Shown piece by piece: positions 45,114-54,693 of a stretch of DNA of 64,000 nt. The DNA is from Nitrobium sp046350935 (GTDB taxonomy: Bacteria; Nitrospirota; Thermodesulfovibrionia; Thermodesulfovibrionales; Dissulfurispiraceae). The position numbers and the translations under genes were made by a program. A model generated the notes under the pieces. It was given only the letters and a program-made list of their open reading frames with translations, was not told the origin of the DNA and did no database searches. The stretch covers positions 124,001-188,000 of the forward strand of contig JAXLZK010000001.1 in NCBI GenBank assembly GCA_046350935.1. The letters run 5' to 3'. Each line of letters opens with the position of its first letter. The stretch's first letter is position 1.

Positions 45114-47442
45114 GTGCAAAAGCTTGCGAGTTTGGATGATTTGAAGAAGCTCAGGGAGAAGCTGGCGGTTGAGGTATTTCCTGAAGACAAAAAGAGGATA
45201 AAGGTATGCTGCGGCACCGCATGCATTGCGTCGGGCTCCAAAAAAGTGATCGAGGCGATGGAGGAAGAGGTGTCCCGGAGGGGCATGGAAGTCGAGATCG
45301 TAAAGACAGGATGCCAGGGAATGTGCCAGAAGGGGCCCGTGATGAATGCGGAGCCCCTGGGCGTATTCTACCAGCGGGTAAAAAAGGAACAGGCGGCGGG
45401 TCTCATCGGCTATACCTTTTCCGGAGAAATACCCTATCGGCAGGCCCTCTATCGTGAGGATCCCCTGAGCGAGCCCATACCGGAAATGCTGGAGCTCCCC
45501 TTTTACAAGAAACAGTTGAGGGTGGTGCTGCGGAACAGCGACAAGATCGACCCGACCAACATTCATCACTACCTCGCCGTGGGCGGGTATGCCGCCCTCG
45601 AAAAGGCCCTCTCCTCCATGACCCCGGACGACGTGCTGCACGAGGTGGAAAGCTCTCATCTCCGGGGGCGGGGCGGCGCCGGCTACATCGCAGGGATGAA
45701 GTGGCGCGCTGCGAAGAACACTCCCGGAGAGATAAAGTTCGTGCTGGCGAACGGCGACGAGGGCGATCCCGGGGCCTTCATGGACAGATCCATCATGGAG
45801 GGCGACCCCCACAGCCTCCTGGAAGGGATGCTCCTCTGCGCTTATTCCGCCGGGGTATCCTACGGGTTCATTTATGTCCGTCATGAATATCCTCTTGCCG
45901 TCAAGAACCTCCGCATCGCCATTCAGCAGGCCGAGGAGCTCGGACTGCTCGGCAAGAACATCCTCGGCACCGGTTTCAGTTGCACCCTGCAGGTGCGGGA
46001 GGGCGCCGGCGCCTTTGTCTGCGGAGAGGAAACAGCCCTTATGATGTCCGTCGAGGGCAAAAGAGGGGCCCCGAACCCGAAACCCCCGTTTCCGGCGCAG
46101 AGCGGCCTGTGGGAGAAGCCGTCCATCATCAACAACGTGGAAACCTATGCGAACCTCCCTCTGCTCATCCTGAAAGGGGCGGAATGGTTCAAAAGCATCG
46201 GAACGGTCACGTCGCCCGGAACGAAGGTCTTCGCCCTCACCGGGAAGGTGGTCAATACGGGGCTGGTGGAAGTACCGATGGGGACGACTCTCCGGGAGAT
46301 CATTTTCGACATCGGAGGGGGGATCATGGACGGGAAGAAATTCAAGGCCGTCCAGACCGGCGGACCCTCCGGCGGCTGCCTGCCCGAGAGGCACCTCGAC
46401 CTGAAAGTGGACTTCGACAGTCTCTCAAGTGCCGGCTCTATGATGGGGTCGGGGGGATGGTGGTGATGGACGAGGACACCTGCATGGTGGATGTGGCGAA
46501 ATACTTCCTCTCCTTCACCCAGTCCGAGTCCTGCGGAAAGTGCCCTCCCTGCAGGATCGGCACCTATCAGATGCTCCAGATCCTGGAGAACATCACCTCC
46601 GGCAAGGGCAAGCCGGGCGATGTCGAGAAACTCCTCGAAATGGGAAAGTACATCCAGAAGGGCTCCTCTGCGGCCTGGGGAAAACCGCTCCCAACCCGGT
46701 GCTCAGCACCATCAAGTATTTCAGGGAGGAGTACGAGGAGCATATCTACGATAATTATTGCCGGGGCGGGGTCTGCAAGGGCACCGGGGTCTTTTTCGAT
46801 CAACCAGGCACTATGCTTCCGGTGCGGGCTCTGCAAGGAGGCGTGCGCCTTCGACGCGGTCAAGGAGACCCGGGACCGCTACTTCATCGACCGGGACTAC
46901 TGCACCCAGTGCAAGGCCTGTGTCCAGGCCTGCCCCGTGGGAGCGGTGAAGGTGCGGAAGCGGAGCGTGGTGAAGCTGGAAGAGCAGTTCAGGATCCCCG
47001 AGGAAAAGATCGAGGTCCTGGAGTGGAAAGCGAAGATGACCCTGAGGGACCTGATGCATGCGAAGCCTCCCGCAGTGGAGACCTGCAGCTCGACCTGCAT
47101 TGCCGCGGATGCGGTCACCATCATGGACGGAAAGAATATCGGCTCGCTGCTGGTGCTGGACGAAGAGAAGAAGCTCGTGGGCATCTTCACGGAGAGGATA
47201 TCATGCATTGCTTCGCCAGGGGTGTCCCTGAATGCGACGGTCATCAAAGACGTGATGACGAAGAACCGCTGACCCTGGACGCTTCCACGGACATCAGCGT
47301 GGCGGTCATCCTGATGTCCGAGAAGAGGATCCGGCATCTGCCGGTGCTAGACGAAGAGAAGGTCATCGGGATAGTTTCCTACCGCGACCTCGTCTCGTAC
47401 CTGCTGCCTGAGGTGATCTACATGGCAGAGGAGATCCATTAG
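45114..47442 (+). pseudogene. NuoF/HydB-like NAD(P)H flavoprotein fused to a CBS pair, frameshifted
   Basis: The product in order: thioredoxin-like 2Fe-2S domain (CCGTACIASG, GCQGMCQKGP), NuoF-type FMN/NADH domain (RGRGGAGY, NGDEGDPGAF, GEETALMMS), 4Fe-4S site (ESCGKCPPCRIGTYQ), two ferredoxin clusters (CFRCGLCKEAC, CTQCKACVQAC), then a CBS pair (LLVLDEEKKLVGIFTER, HLPVLDEEKVIGIVSYRDL). The first frame is intact to 46466, then homology hops between frames at about 46455, 46664, 46800, 47202, 47218 and 47263. GTG 45114 follows GGGGAGG. The full-length form would oxidise NAD(P)H with Fe-S partners, as in bifurcating or hydrogenase-linked units. Either a decaying gene or a local assembly fault. 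Confidence 0.75.
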
Positions 47443-47483
47443 AGTGTGTACCTCCTGCGAACGGAGAAGTAGCGGGTAGCGGC

Positions 47484-47511
47484 AACAGGCCGGGATATAT
47501 CCCGGCCTGTT
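47484..47511. other. 28-base perfect palindrome
   Basis: AACAGGCCGGGATA (47484-47497) is followed directly by its exact complement (47498-47511). It lies about 40 bases after the flavoprotein-CBS stop. It would form a strong hairpin; only TTG follows, so termination would be weak. Confidence 0.6.
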
Positions 47512-47639
47512 TGCATATACGGTGCGGTGGCGCCCTTTCCGAAGGGGCCTGCCGCACTTCCGGTATGCATTGATTCACTCCCCCTGAAGAGATATAATAG
47601 TACCCAATCTTTGGATGGCGTGCGGGACCGCGGAGGAGC

Positions 47640-48572
47640 ATGGAGCCGGAGAGCGAAAAAGTAAATCAGATCATCGACTTTCTGTCAGAGTATCTCCACG
47701 GTAAGGAGAGGGCTTTGCGCCTCTCCCTGATCACCTTTTTTTCGCGGGGCCATCTGCTCATCGAAGACCTCCCCGGTTTGGGGAAGACGACCCTCGCCAT
47801 CGCGATCGCCAAGGCCCTGGGGCTCAGCTTCGGCAGGATTCAGTGCACCAGCGACCTGCTGCCCACCGACATCACGGGTTTATCCATTTACAAGAAAAAC
47901 ACCGGGGAGTTCGAGTTTCATCCCGGTCCTCTTTTCAACAATATCGTCCTCGTCGACGAGGTGAACAGGGCGACCCCCAAGACGCAGAGCGCCCTCCTCG
48001 AAGGCATGGGGGAGAAGCAGACCACCATCGAGGGAAAGACGTACCGCCTCCCACAGCCCTTTTTCGTCATCGCAACGCAGAACCCCATTGAACAGTACGG
48101 CACCTTCCCCCTCCCGGAATCCCAGATGGACAGGTTCATGATGAAGATCAGCATCGGGTATGTCTCGCGGGAGGCGGAAAAGGAGATCCTGGCCGGGGGA
48201 AGCAGGAGGGAGGCCCTCTACTCAATCGAGCCGATGATGACCGGCGAAGAGGTGGTGCGCATCCGGAAGCATATACGCGAAAGCGTCTACCTTTCCGGGA
48301 AGGTGCTCGAATACGTGATGAACATCGTCGAAGCGACGCGCGCCAGTAAATACCTCCGGGCGGGGATCTCCACCCGAGGGGCACTCGCGGTCAACCACAC
48401 CGCGAAGACGAACGCCTATTTCAGCGGTAGGGATTTCGTGATCCCCGAGGACATCAGGGGGCTTGCTGAATACGTCATCCCCCACCGGGTCATCTTCAGG
48501 GAGGAGTACGAGCAGGCGGACAGGAAGGAGATCGTACAATCGATCGTAGACCAGATAGCGGTCCCGGCGTAA
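47640..48572 (+). CDS. MoxR-family AAA ATPase
   Basis: A 310-residue MoxR ATPase with Walker A DLPGLGKTT, Walker B IVLVDEVNRA, the sensor ATQNPIEQYGTFPLPESQMDRF, and a C-terminal lid. It is followed by DUF58 and transglutaminase genes, the classic MoxR operon, thought to act as a chaperone for metal or envelope protein maturation. Confidence 0.9.
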   Translation: MEPESEKVNQIIDFLSEYLHGKERALRLSLITFFSRGHLLIEDLPGLGKTTLAIAIAKALGLSFGRIQCTSDLLPTDITGLSIYKKNTGEFEFHPGPLFNNIVLVDEVNRATPKTQSALLEGMGEKQTTIEGKTYRLPQPFFVIATQNPIEQYGTFPLPESQMDRFMMKISIGYVSREAEKEILAGGSRREALYSIEPMMTGEEVVRIRKHIRESVYLSGKVLEYVMNIVEATRASKYLRAGISTRGALAVNHTAKTNAYFSGRDFVIPEDIRGLAEYVIPHRVIFREEYEQADRKEIVQSIVDQIAVPA

Positions 48573-49441
48573 TCAGGATAACGAAGGCGGGGTGGATCTA
48601 TATCGTCCTGACCCTCTTCCTGGGCTTTGCCGCCGTCAATACGGGCAACAATCTCGTCTACCTTATCGTGTCCGCCTTTCTCAGTTTCATGGGGGTGTCC
48701 GGCCTCTTCGGCAAGAGGAATATCGGTGCGATTGCCGTTCTTGTCGAGGCGCCCGGAGAGGTCTATGCAGGTTCTCCGATCCCTCTCAAGGTGACGGTGG
48801 AGAACCGGAGGCGCTTTCTGCACGCTTTCCTCCTCTCGGTCCGGGTGGGGGACGCGGCGCTGCTTTTCCCCTTTGTGGAGGCGCGGGGGAGGGCGGTCGC
48901 GTATCTCGAAATCACGGCGGCACAGCGCGGCCGCTCTTCACTTCCCCGCGTCCGTGTCTGCTCAGTCTTCCCCTTCGGCTTCTTCATACGCTGCCGGGAT
49001 GTCCTCTCCTCCGGCGATTTTGTCGTTTTCCCCCGGCCTCGGAGATGCGCGCTTCCGGAGAGCGCCGGCACTGCCGGCAAAACAAAGGGGGAAACGGGCT
49101 CCGCGGCCGCCGGATACGAGGGGGAGATCGTTTCCTTCAGAAACTATGTCGAGGGAGACCCCCTCAAGTATATCTACTGGAAGGCGAGTGCGAAGACCGG
49201 CGAGATCAAAACGAAGGAGCTTTCTTCCCTCTCCCCCCGGCAGGTCCTTCTCGATTTCGACAGGATCTCCCTGCCGGACAGGGAGGAAAAGCTTTCCTGT
49301 CTCACCTACCTTATCCTGAGCCTCTCCCGGCGGAATATCCAGGTGGGGCTGAAGATAGGGGGGAAGGAATTCAGGGCGGGTACGGGGAGGCGCCACCGGG
49401 AGAGCATGCTTCGGGAACTGGCGCTGTATGGGAAAGAGTAG
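48572..49441 (+). CDS. DUF58 protein
   Basis: A DUF58 protein. The homologous N-terminus RITKAGWIYIVLTLFLGFAA is encoded from 48575, but no ATG, GTG or TTG precedes it in frame; the codons next to the moxR stop are GTA-ATC. The usual GTGA overlap seems to have become GTAA. The first standard start is GTG 48668, which would cut off the first membrane helix. The body has two helices and the von Willebrand-like region with EIVSFRNYVEGDPLKYIYWKASA. It overlaps the transglutaminase gene by 14 bases. Confidence 0.8.
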   Translation: MRITKAGWIYIVLTLFLGFAAVNTGNNLVYLIVSAFLSFMGVSGLFGKRNIGAIAVLVEAPGEVYAGSPIPLKVTVENRRRFLHAFLLSVRVGDAALLFPFVEARGRAVAYLEITAAQRGRSSLPRVRVCSVFPFGFFIRCRDVLSSGDFVVFPRPRRCALPESAGTAGKTKGETGSAAAGYEGEIVSFRNYVEGDPLKYIYWKASAKTGEIKTKELSSLSPRQVLLDFDRISLPDREEKLSCLTYLILSLSRRNIQVGLKIGGKEFRAGTGRRHRESMLRELALYGKE

Positions 49442-51350
49442 CTCCGCTCTCAAGGTGGAAGATGCCGTAAAGGTCCTGACCTACGCTGTCGGTCTTGTCG
49501 GGTTCCTTTCGGTGGTGCGGTTCACCGGTTTTTTCTACTCACTCGCCTTCGGTTTCTTCTATCTGCTCTCGCTGCTGTTCGAGCGCCGGAAGAGCCACCC
49601 GGCCCCCCGCTGGGCGCTCAACACCGCGGCCCTTGTGCTGATCGTCCTCACCCTCCTCGGGATGGATTCCCGCGACATCGTCACCCCGGCCCTCGACTCC
49701 CTGCTCCTCCTCCTCGCCGTCAAGTTCCTTGAAAAGAAGAAGTTCAGGGATTACATGCAGATGGATGTCATTTCCGTCTTCCTGCTGACCGGGTCGTCGC
49801 TCCTCTCGCTCGATATCGCCTTTCTTGCGTACTTTCTCGGGCTGCTCTTTCTCCTTACCCTTACCACGGTGCTGCTGGCCTATTATTCAGAGGACCCTCT
49901 CCTCGAAATTACGATGCCCGCTGCTTTCAGGGTGGCTTCCACCGCCCTCCTGATCTCTTTTCTCTCCCTGCCAGCCACCCTTTTCCTCTTCCTCCTGCTC
50001 CCCCGCACCAGCTTCCCCTTCTTCACCTTTCTGAACAGGGAGGGAACGGCGCTCTCAGGCTTTTCCGACAGCGTCAGTCTCGGAGGGATCTCCCGGATAC
50101 AGGAAAGCGACGCGGTGGTGTTCCGGGCCCATATGGAGAAGGCTGACGAGAGCGCTCTCTATTGGAGGGGGGTCCTTCTCGATCATTTCGACGGGGTTTC
50201 CTGGAAGAGCAGACCGGGGAGGAAGGGGGGAGGGGCGCCCCTTACCGTGAAGGGGAAGCGCGTGGAGCAGACCATCTATCTGGAGCCGAGCGATACCAAG
50301 TACCTTTTCGCCCTCGATAAGCCCCTCTCTCTCTCGCTGAAACAGGCGAGGATGGATTCCACTCTCATCACTTCCCTTCCGGAAAACGTTACCCGCCGCA
50401 TAAAGTACCAGGCTCTTTCCCTCCTCTCCCCTGTCCTGCAGGTGAGAGAAACCGAAAAGGACGCCTACCTGCAGCTCCCCGGGACAGGCATGGCTGATAT
50501 ACACCGTCTGGTCGCTCCCCTGGCGGCCGGCAAAGATACGGTCGGCACGGTCAACGCCTTGCTCTCTTTCCTGGGCAGCGGAGCATACACCTACTCGCTC
50601 GAGAAATTGCCCCTTTCTCCTCACCCGCTGCATGACTTTCTTTTCGTTTCAAAACGGGGGAATTGCGAGTACTTTGCCTCTGCCCTGGCGGTCATGCTCA
50701 GGGTTGCGGGAATTCCCTCCCGGATCGTGGGCGGGTACCGGGGCGGCCTGTACAACGAAATGGGAGGATACTATCTGGTTCCGCAGAGCAGCGCCCATGT
50801 CTGGGTCGAGTTCTACCAGGAGTCGGTGGGCTGGATACGCGTGGATCCCACCCCAGCGGGAGGGGAGCCCTTTCACCGCAGACAGGGAACGCTCCTTCGC
50901 GTGCAGATCCTCCTCGATACCCTTAATTATTACTGGAACGCCTCTGTGCTGAATTACGACCTGGGGAGACAGATGTCCCTGCTCTACAAAGTACGGCTCG
51001 GTTTCGAACGGCCCTCTCTTCTCCCCCCCTTGGACAGAGGAAAGCTGACGGACTATACACTGATCCTCCTTGTCATCGTATCGGGAGGACTCGTGGTGTA
51101 TTACCTCCTCTTGCAGAGGAAAACGCCGGAGGAAGTTCTCCTCGACGCCTTCCTTAAAAAAATGAAAAATAGAGGATATACAAAGACAAAAGTGGAAGGC
51201 CTTGAAGAATTTCTTGAACATATCGTTGATGTCCGGTACCGCGAGAGGGCTGCCGCGTTTGTGAAGGAATTTGAAGGGCATTTCTACCGTGACACATCGC
51301 TGGGGAAGGCGGAGAAGCAGAAGCTGCGAAGGCTGCTGCGGGAGCTGTGA
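49428..51350 (+). CDS. TgpA-like transglutaminase membrane protein
   Basis: A 640-residue protein. The N-terminal half has about six to seven membrane helices (DUF3488-type); the periplasmic transglutaminase core has the triad Cys in RGNCEYFASA, His in SAHVWVEFY and Asp in RVDPTP; one more helix near 545-562 and a cytosolic DUF4129-like end follow. The order moxR-DUF58-tgpA is conserved in many bacteria. The substrate is unknown. Confidence 0.9.
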   Translation: MGKSSSALKVEDAVKVLTYAVGLVGFLSVVRFTGFFYSLAFGFFYLLSLLFERRKSHPAPRWALNTAALVLIVLTLLGMDSRDIVTPALDSLLLLLAVKFLEKKKFRDYMQMDVISVFLLTGSSLLSLDIAFLAYFLGLLFLLTLTTVLLAYYSEDPLLEITMPAAFRVASTALLISFLSLPATLFLFLLLPRTSFPFFTFLNREGTALSGFSDSVSLGGISRIQESDAVVFRAHMEKADESALYWRGVLLDHFDGVSWKSRPGRKGGGAPLTVKGKRVEQTIYLEPSDTKYLFALDKPLSLSLKQARMDSTLITSLPENVTRRIKYQALSLLSPVLQVRETEKDAYLQLPGTGMADIHRLVAPLAAGKDTVGTVNALLSFLGSGAYTYSLEKLPLSPHPLHDFLFVSKRGNCEYFASALAVMLRVAGIPSRIVGGYRGGLYNEMGGYYLVPQSSAHVWVEFYQESVGWIRVDPTPAGGEPFHRRQGTLLRVQILLDTLNYYWNASVLNYDLGRQMSLLYKVRLGFERPSLLPPLDRGKLTDYTLILLVIVSGGLVVYYLLLQRKTPEEVLLDAFLKKMKNRGYTKTKVEGLEEFLEHIVDVRYRERAAAFVKEFEGHFYRDTSLGKAEKQKLRRLLREL

Positions 51351-51444
51351 GCGGGTCGTCGGGGTGCTGCCGGCCGCTCACGTTGTAAAGAATGAAGAAA
51401 TGATGTATGGTTATAGAGTACAAAGCGCTGCACTGAGGTGAAAC

Positions 51445-51846
51445 GTGTTATTCCAATGGACGGACTTGCTGAGTATCGGCATCCGGGAGATAGACGAGCA
51501 GCATAAGAGGCTGGTGAGGCTTTTCAATGAACTGGGAGAGGTGATGAAGTACGGGAAGGGAGAGGAGCGGATCCGCAAGACGCTCACCGATCTTCTCGAC
51601 TATACCCGTTACCACTTTAGTGCAGAGGAAGACTTCATGCGCAGGAATGGGTATCCCCATCTTGAGCAGCACCGTGCGCAGCATGAGGAACTGACCCGGC
51701 AGGTCCGGGAGTACCAGGAGAAGTACAGCAACCAGGAGTACGTCGTTACCGAGGTGATGCGTCTCCTCCGGGGGTGGCTCTTCAGCCACATTGCCGAAAC
51801 TGATCTGCAGATAGCCGATTTTTTAAGAGACCGGGGAGCTCACTGA
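51445..51846 (+). CDS. bacteriohemerythrin
   Basis: A 133-residue four-helix protein with the diiron ligands in EIDEQHKRL, HFSAEEDFMRRNGYP, HLEQHRAQHEEL and HIAETDLQIADFL. It binds O2 for delivery, storage or scavenging, in keeping with microaerobic life. GTG start at 51445 with GAGGTG just before. It stands alone. Confidence 0.9.
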   Translation: MLFQWTDLLSIGIREIDEQHKRLVRLFNELGEVMKYGKGEERIRKTLTDLLDYTRYHFSAEEDFMRRNGYPHLEQHRAQHEELTRQVREYQEKYSNQEYVVTEVMRLLRGWLFSHIAETDLQIADFLRDRGAH

Positions 51847-51944
51847 TTTCCGGAAAGGCGGACACTCCGCCTTTCCTCTCTCTTCCTGCACAGGATACGG
51901 CAGCCCTGTGCCTCCTCTTGCGTACACACCCCAGGGAGTCGATG

Positions 51945-52592
51945 ATGAAATATAGAATCGATCTGCATGTCCATTCCCGGTTCAGCGGGGATAATGACTC
52001 CGATCCCGAAGAGACGATCCTGCGGGCCATCGAACGGGGCCTGCAGGGGCTCGCCTTCACCGAGCATTACTCCTATCGGGTCTCCGAGCCCATCGAGGCA
52101 TTGCGGGAGAAGTATAAAGACAGAATCTTGATAGTCAGGGGAGTGGAGTTCTCCACGGCTGAGGGGCATTGTCTCGTTTTCGGTGCGGATACCGACGGGA
52201 TGTCTCTCAAATATGCTCCCGTGGAAGAGCTCGTGGAGATCGTCGCTCTCCACGGCGGCGTCGTGATCCCTTCCCACCCGTACCGGAAAGGGAACGGTCT
52301 GGGAGACGCGGTCTTGCGCGTTAAAGGTTTCTGCGCCCTCGAAGGCCATAACGGGTGCACAATGCGTGCCGGGAACGAAAAGGCGATCGGGACGGCGGGG
52401 GCGCTCCGGCTGCCCTTCACCGGGGGATCGGACGCCCATGCTCCCGGGGAGGTGGGCATGTGCTACACGGAATTCGACGATGAGGTGACGGAGGATACTT
52501 TCGTCGCACTGCTGAAAAAGGGGCGCTTCACGGGGGTTGATACCCGGAAGGTGAGCTCCTGGAGCGGGTTGTACAAGCAGGCGGTCCGGTAG
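51945..52592 (+). CDS. PHP-domain metal-dependent phosphoesterase
   Basis: A 215-residue PHP protein with DLHVHSRFS (first metal motif), FTEHYS, the central GVEFSTAEGHCLVFG, IPSHPYRKGNG and GGSDAHAPG. It could be a polymerase-unrelated phosphatase or nuclease. Two adjacent ATG codons (51942, 51945) follow AGGGAG; the second fits better. Confidence 0.88.
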   Translation: MKYRIDLHVHSRFSGDNDSDPEETILRAIERGLQGLAFTEHYSYRVSEPIEALREKYKDRILIVRGVEFSTAEGHCLVFGADTDGMSLKYAPVEELVEIVALHGGVVIPSHPYRKGNGLGDAVLRVKGFCALEGHNGCTMRAGNEKAIGTAGALRLPFTGGSDAHAPGEVGMCYTEFDDEVTEDTFVALLKKGRFTGVDTRKVSSWSGLYKQAVR

Positions 52593-52710
52593 TTCAGAGC
52601 GTCCTGCTGTCGGGACCCTTTCCTGCGGAGACCGGTGCGACGAGAGAACGCAGACTCCAGGGTAGGGGGGCGGACAGTCAGCCTGCCCCGGGCGCCTGCC
52701 GAAAAGAGGC

Positions 52711-52920
52711 TCAGCCTACCATTTCCCCTTTGGGAAGGTCGTCGGGCGCTTTCGCGAAACGGGGAGTCTCTTTCCACTGACCCTTTTCCTCTTCAGTAGC
52801 ATCTCCGTCCTCGATGATACAGCAATGGCACCGCCTGTCCTGGCCGTTTGTTTTGTTCCAGTGGGACATATCGGGATCACCGTAGTGACCGCACTTGATG
52901 CAGACAAAACAGCACATCAT
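52711..52920 (-). CDS. small Cys-rich protein, likely zinc-ribbon
   Basis: A 69-residue protein beginning MMCCFVCIKCGHYGDPDMSH, with a second cluster RRCHCC near residue 31-34 and a hydrophilic, acidic tail. Seven Cys in the first 34 residues suit a zinc ribbon or Fe-S site. GAGGAGG lies five bases before ATG 52920. It sits 16 bases from the assembly gap, so its upstream context is lost. Family not recognised. Confidence 0.6.
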   Translation of the reverse strand: MMCCFVCIKCGHYGDPDMSHWNKTNGQDRRCHCCIIEDGDATEEEKGQWKETPRFAKAPDDLPKGEMVG

Positions 52921-52936
52921 AGTAGCCTCCTCGGAT

Positions 52937-53036
52937 NNNNNNNNNNNNNNNNNNNNNNNNNNNNNNNNNNNNNNNNNNNNNNNNNNNNNNNNNNNNNNNN
53001 NNNNNNNNNNNNNNNNNNNNNNNNNNNNNNNNNNNN
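52937..53036. other. scaffold gap of 100 N
   Basis: Exactly 100 N, the conventional placeholder for a join of unknown size. The gene order on the two sides need not be adjacent in the genome. Confidence 0.98.
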
Positions 53037-53150
53037 GCCTTTCTTTCTACAATAAGGCACCGCAGGGAGGAAAACTATGACAGGGGTCATATCTTCCCGT
53101 TTCCCGCGGCGCCTGTCCGCAGGGTCGTGCCGCCGCCTGTGCGCTTTCCC

Positions 53151-54677
53151 TCAGGAAGCGGGGGCCTGCAGCGAGGAAGCGAGGGCGTCGACCAGGGATT
53201 TTACCGTGGCCTCCTCCGGGACGAGGGAGACGGTGAGCCCCGCTGTCTCGATCGCTTTCCGGGTGACGGGGCCGATGGCGGCGATGGTCGCGTTCTTCAG
53301 GCACGTCATGGCGTCTTCGCCCATCATTTCCATGAAGTTGGTGAAGGTGGCGGCGCTGGTGAAGGTCGCTACGGAGATCCTCCCCTCTTTCAGAAATCTC
53401 CTCAGCCGCTTCCCGTGCTTCTCCGGTTTCACCGCCCGGTAGGCGACCGGGGTGTCTATTTCTCCCCCCAGTTCCCTCACCCTCCGGGGAAAAATCTCCC
53501 GCGCGGTCCCTGCGCGGGGGAGCAATATTTTCACTCCCTTCATCCCTTCGGCGCCGGAGGGGCAGAAAGCCCTTATCAGCCCTTCCGCATTGAATTCCCC
53601 GGGGACGAGGTCCACCTTCATGCCGTATTTCCGCACCGCTTCCGCGGTCTTCGTGCCGATGGCACAGAGCTTGACGCCGTGCAGGTCCCGCACGTCTCTG
53701 TCCAGCTCGATGAGCCTCTGCATGAAATACCGCACTCCGTTGGCGCTGGTGAAGAGGAGCCAGTGGTACGTCTGAATGGCGTCGATGGACCTGTCCAGGT
53801 CCGTATAGTCCTCCGGGGGGACGATCTTGATCGTAGGGAACTCGAAGATCTCCGCTCCCAGGTCCTCCAGGGGCTCGTATTCGGGTGTGTATTCGCGGGT
53901 GATCAGGATGCGGTGTCCGAAGAGAGGCTTGTCCTCGTACCATTTCAAGGTGTCGCGCAGGGTGACGACGTTCCCCACTATCATGACCGCCGGGGGCCTG
54001 ATCATCTCTTCCTTTACCAAGCCCGCAATGTTCCCGAGATCGCTGATGATGGTCTTCTGATCGGGCCTCGTCCCCCATCTCACTACCGCCACCGGCGTGT
54101 CCTGCGGTTTTCCGTGCTCGACGAGCTTCCGCGCAATGCCCTCGATGTTCTTTACTCCCATGAGAAAGACGAGGGTATCGAAGCCTGAGGAGAACTTGGC
54201 CCAGTCGATGGTGCTTTCCTGCTTGGCAATATCCTCGTTCCCGGTGATGACCGCGAAAGAGGAGGAAAGCTTCCGGTGGGTAAGGGGAATGCCCGCATAC
54301 GCCGGCGCCGCAATGGAAGAGCTGACTCCGGGGATCACCTCGAACTCGATGCCCTCCTGCACCAGGACCTCCGCCTCTTCCCCGCCCCGGCCGAAGACGA
54401 AGGGATCGCCGCCTTTAAGCCGGCAGACGATCTTGCCCTCCTTTGCCTTGGCCACCAGGGCCTCGTTGATCTCGTCCTGGGTCATGGCGTGATGTCCGCC
54501 CCTTTTCCCCGCATAGATGAACTCGGCGTCGTGGTCGATATAATTCAGTATCTGCGCGTTGAGGTGAAAATCGTATACCACGACTTCCGCCTTCCTGAGC
54601 CGGTTCAAGCCTTTTACGGTAAGGAGCCCGATATCGCCGGGTCCCGCTCCAATAAGATGCACCTTGCCTTTTTTCAT
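53151..54677 (-). CDS. cobA-hemD: uroporphyrinogen-III methyltransferase/synthase fusion
   Basis: A 508-residue fusion. Residues about 1-245 are SUMT (GAGPGDIGLLTVKG, CRLKGGDPFVFGRGGEE, MGVKNI, VVRWGTRPDQ), adding two methyls to uroporphyrinogen III for siroheme or B12. Residues about 255-508 are uroporphyrinogen-III synthase (LFTSANGVRYF, CAIGTKTAEAVR, IAAIGPVTRKAIE), closing the ring. ATG 54677 has GAAGGTG nearby. It lies 16 bases after hemC, last of the haem operon before the gap. Confidence 0.94.
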   Translation of the reverse strand: MKKGKVHLIGAGPGDIGLLTVKGLNRLRKAEVVVYDFHLNAQILNYIDHDAEFIYAGKRGGHHAMTQDEINEALVAKAKEGKIVCRLKGGDPFVFGRGGEEAEVLVQEGIEFEVIPGVSSSIAAPAYAGIPLTHRKLSSSFAVITGNEDIAKQESTIDWAKFSSGFDTLVFLMGVKNIEGIARKLVEHGKPQDTPVAVVRWGTRPDQKTIISDLGNIAGLVKEEMIRPPAVMIVGNVVTLRDTLKWYEDKPLFGHRILITREYTPEYEPLEDLGAEIFEFPTIKIVPPEDYTDLDRSIDAIQTYHWLLFTSANGVRYFMQRLIELDRDVRDLHGVKLCAIGTKTAEAVRKYGMKVDLVPGEFNAEGLIRAFCPSGAEGMKGVKILLPRAGTAREIFPRRVRELGGEIDTPVAYRAVKPEKHGKRLRRFLKEGRISVATFTSAATFTNFMEMMGEDAMTCLKNATIAAIGPVTRKAIETAGLTVSLVPEEATVKSLVDALASSLQAPAS

Positions 54678-54693
54678 ATCATTCACACCTTCT

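Noticed and set aside
45114..47442. Programmed frameshifting as the reason for the frame jumps
   Set aside because: There are about six jumps in both directions at short homopolymers, without a conserved slippery heptamer and pseudoknot; decay or consensus error is simpler.
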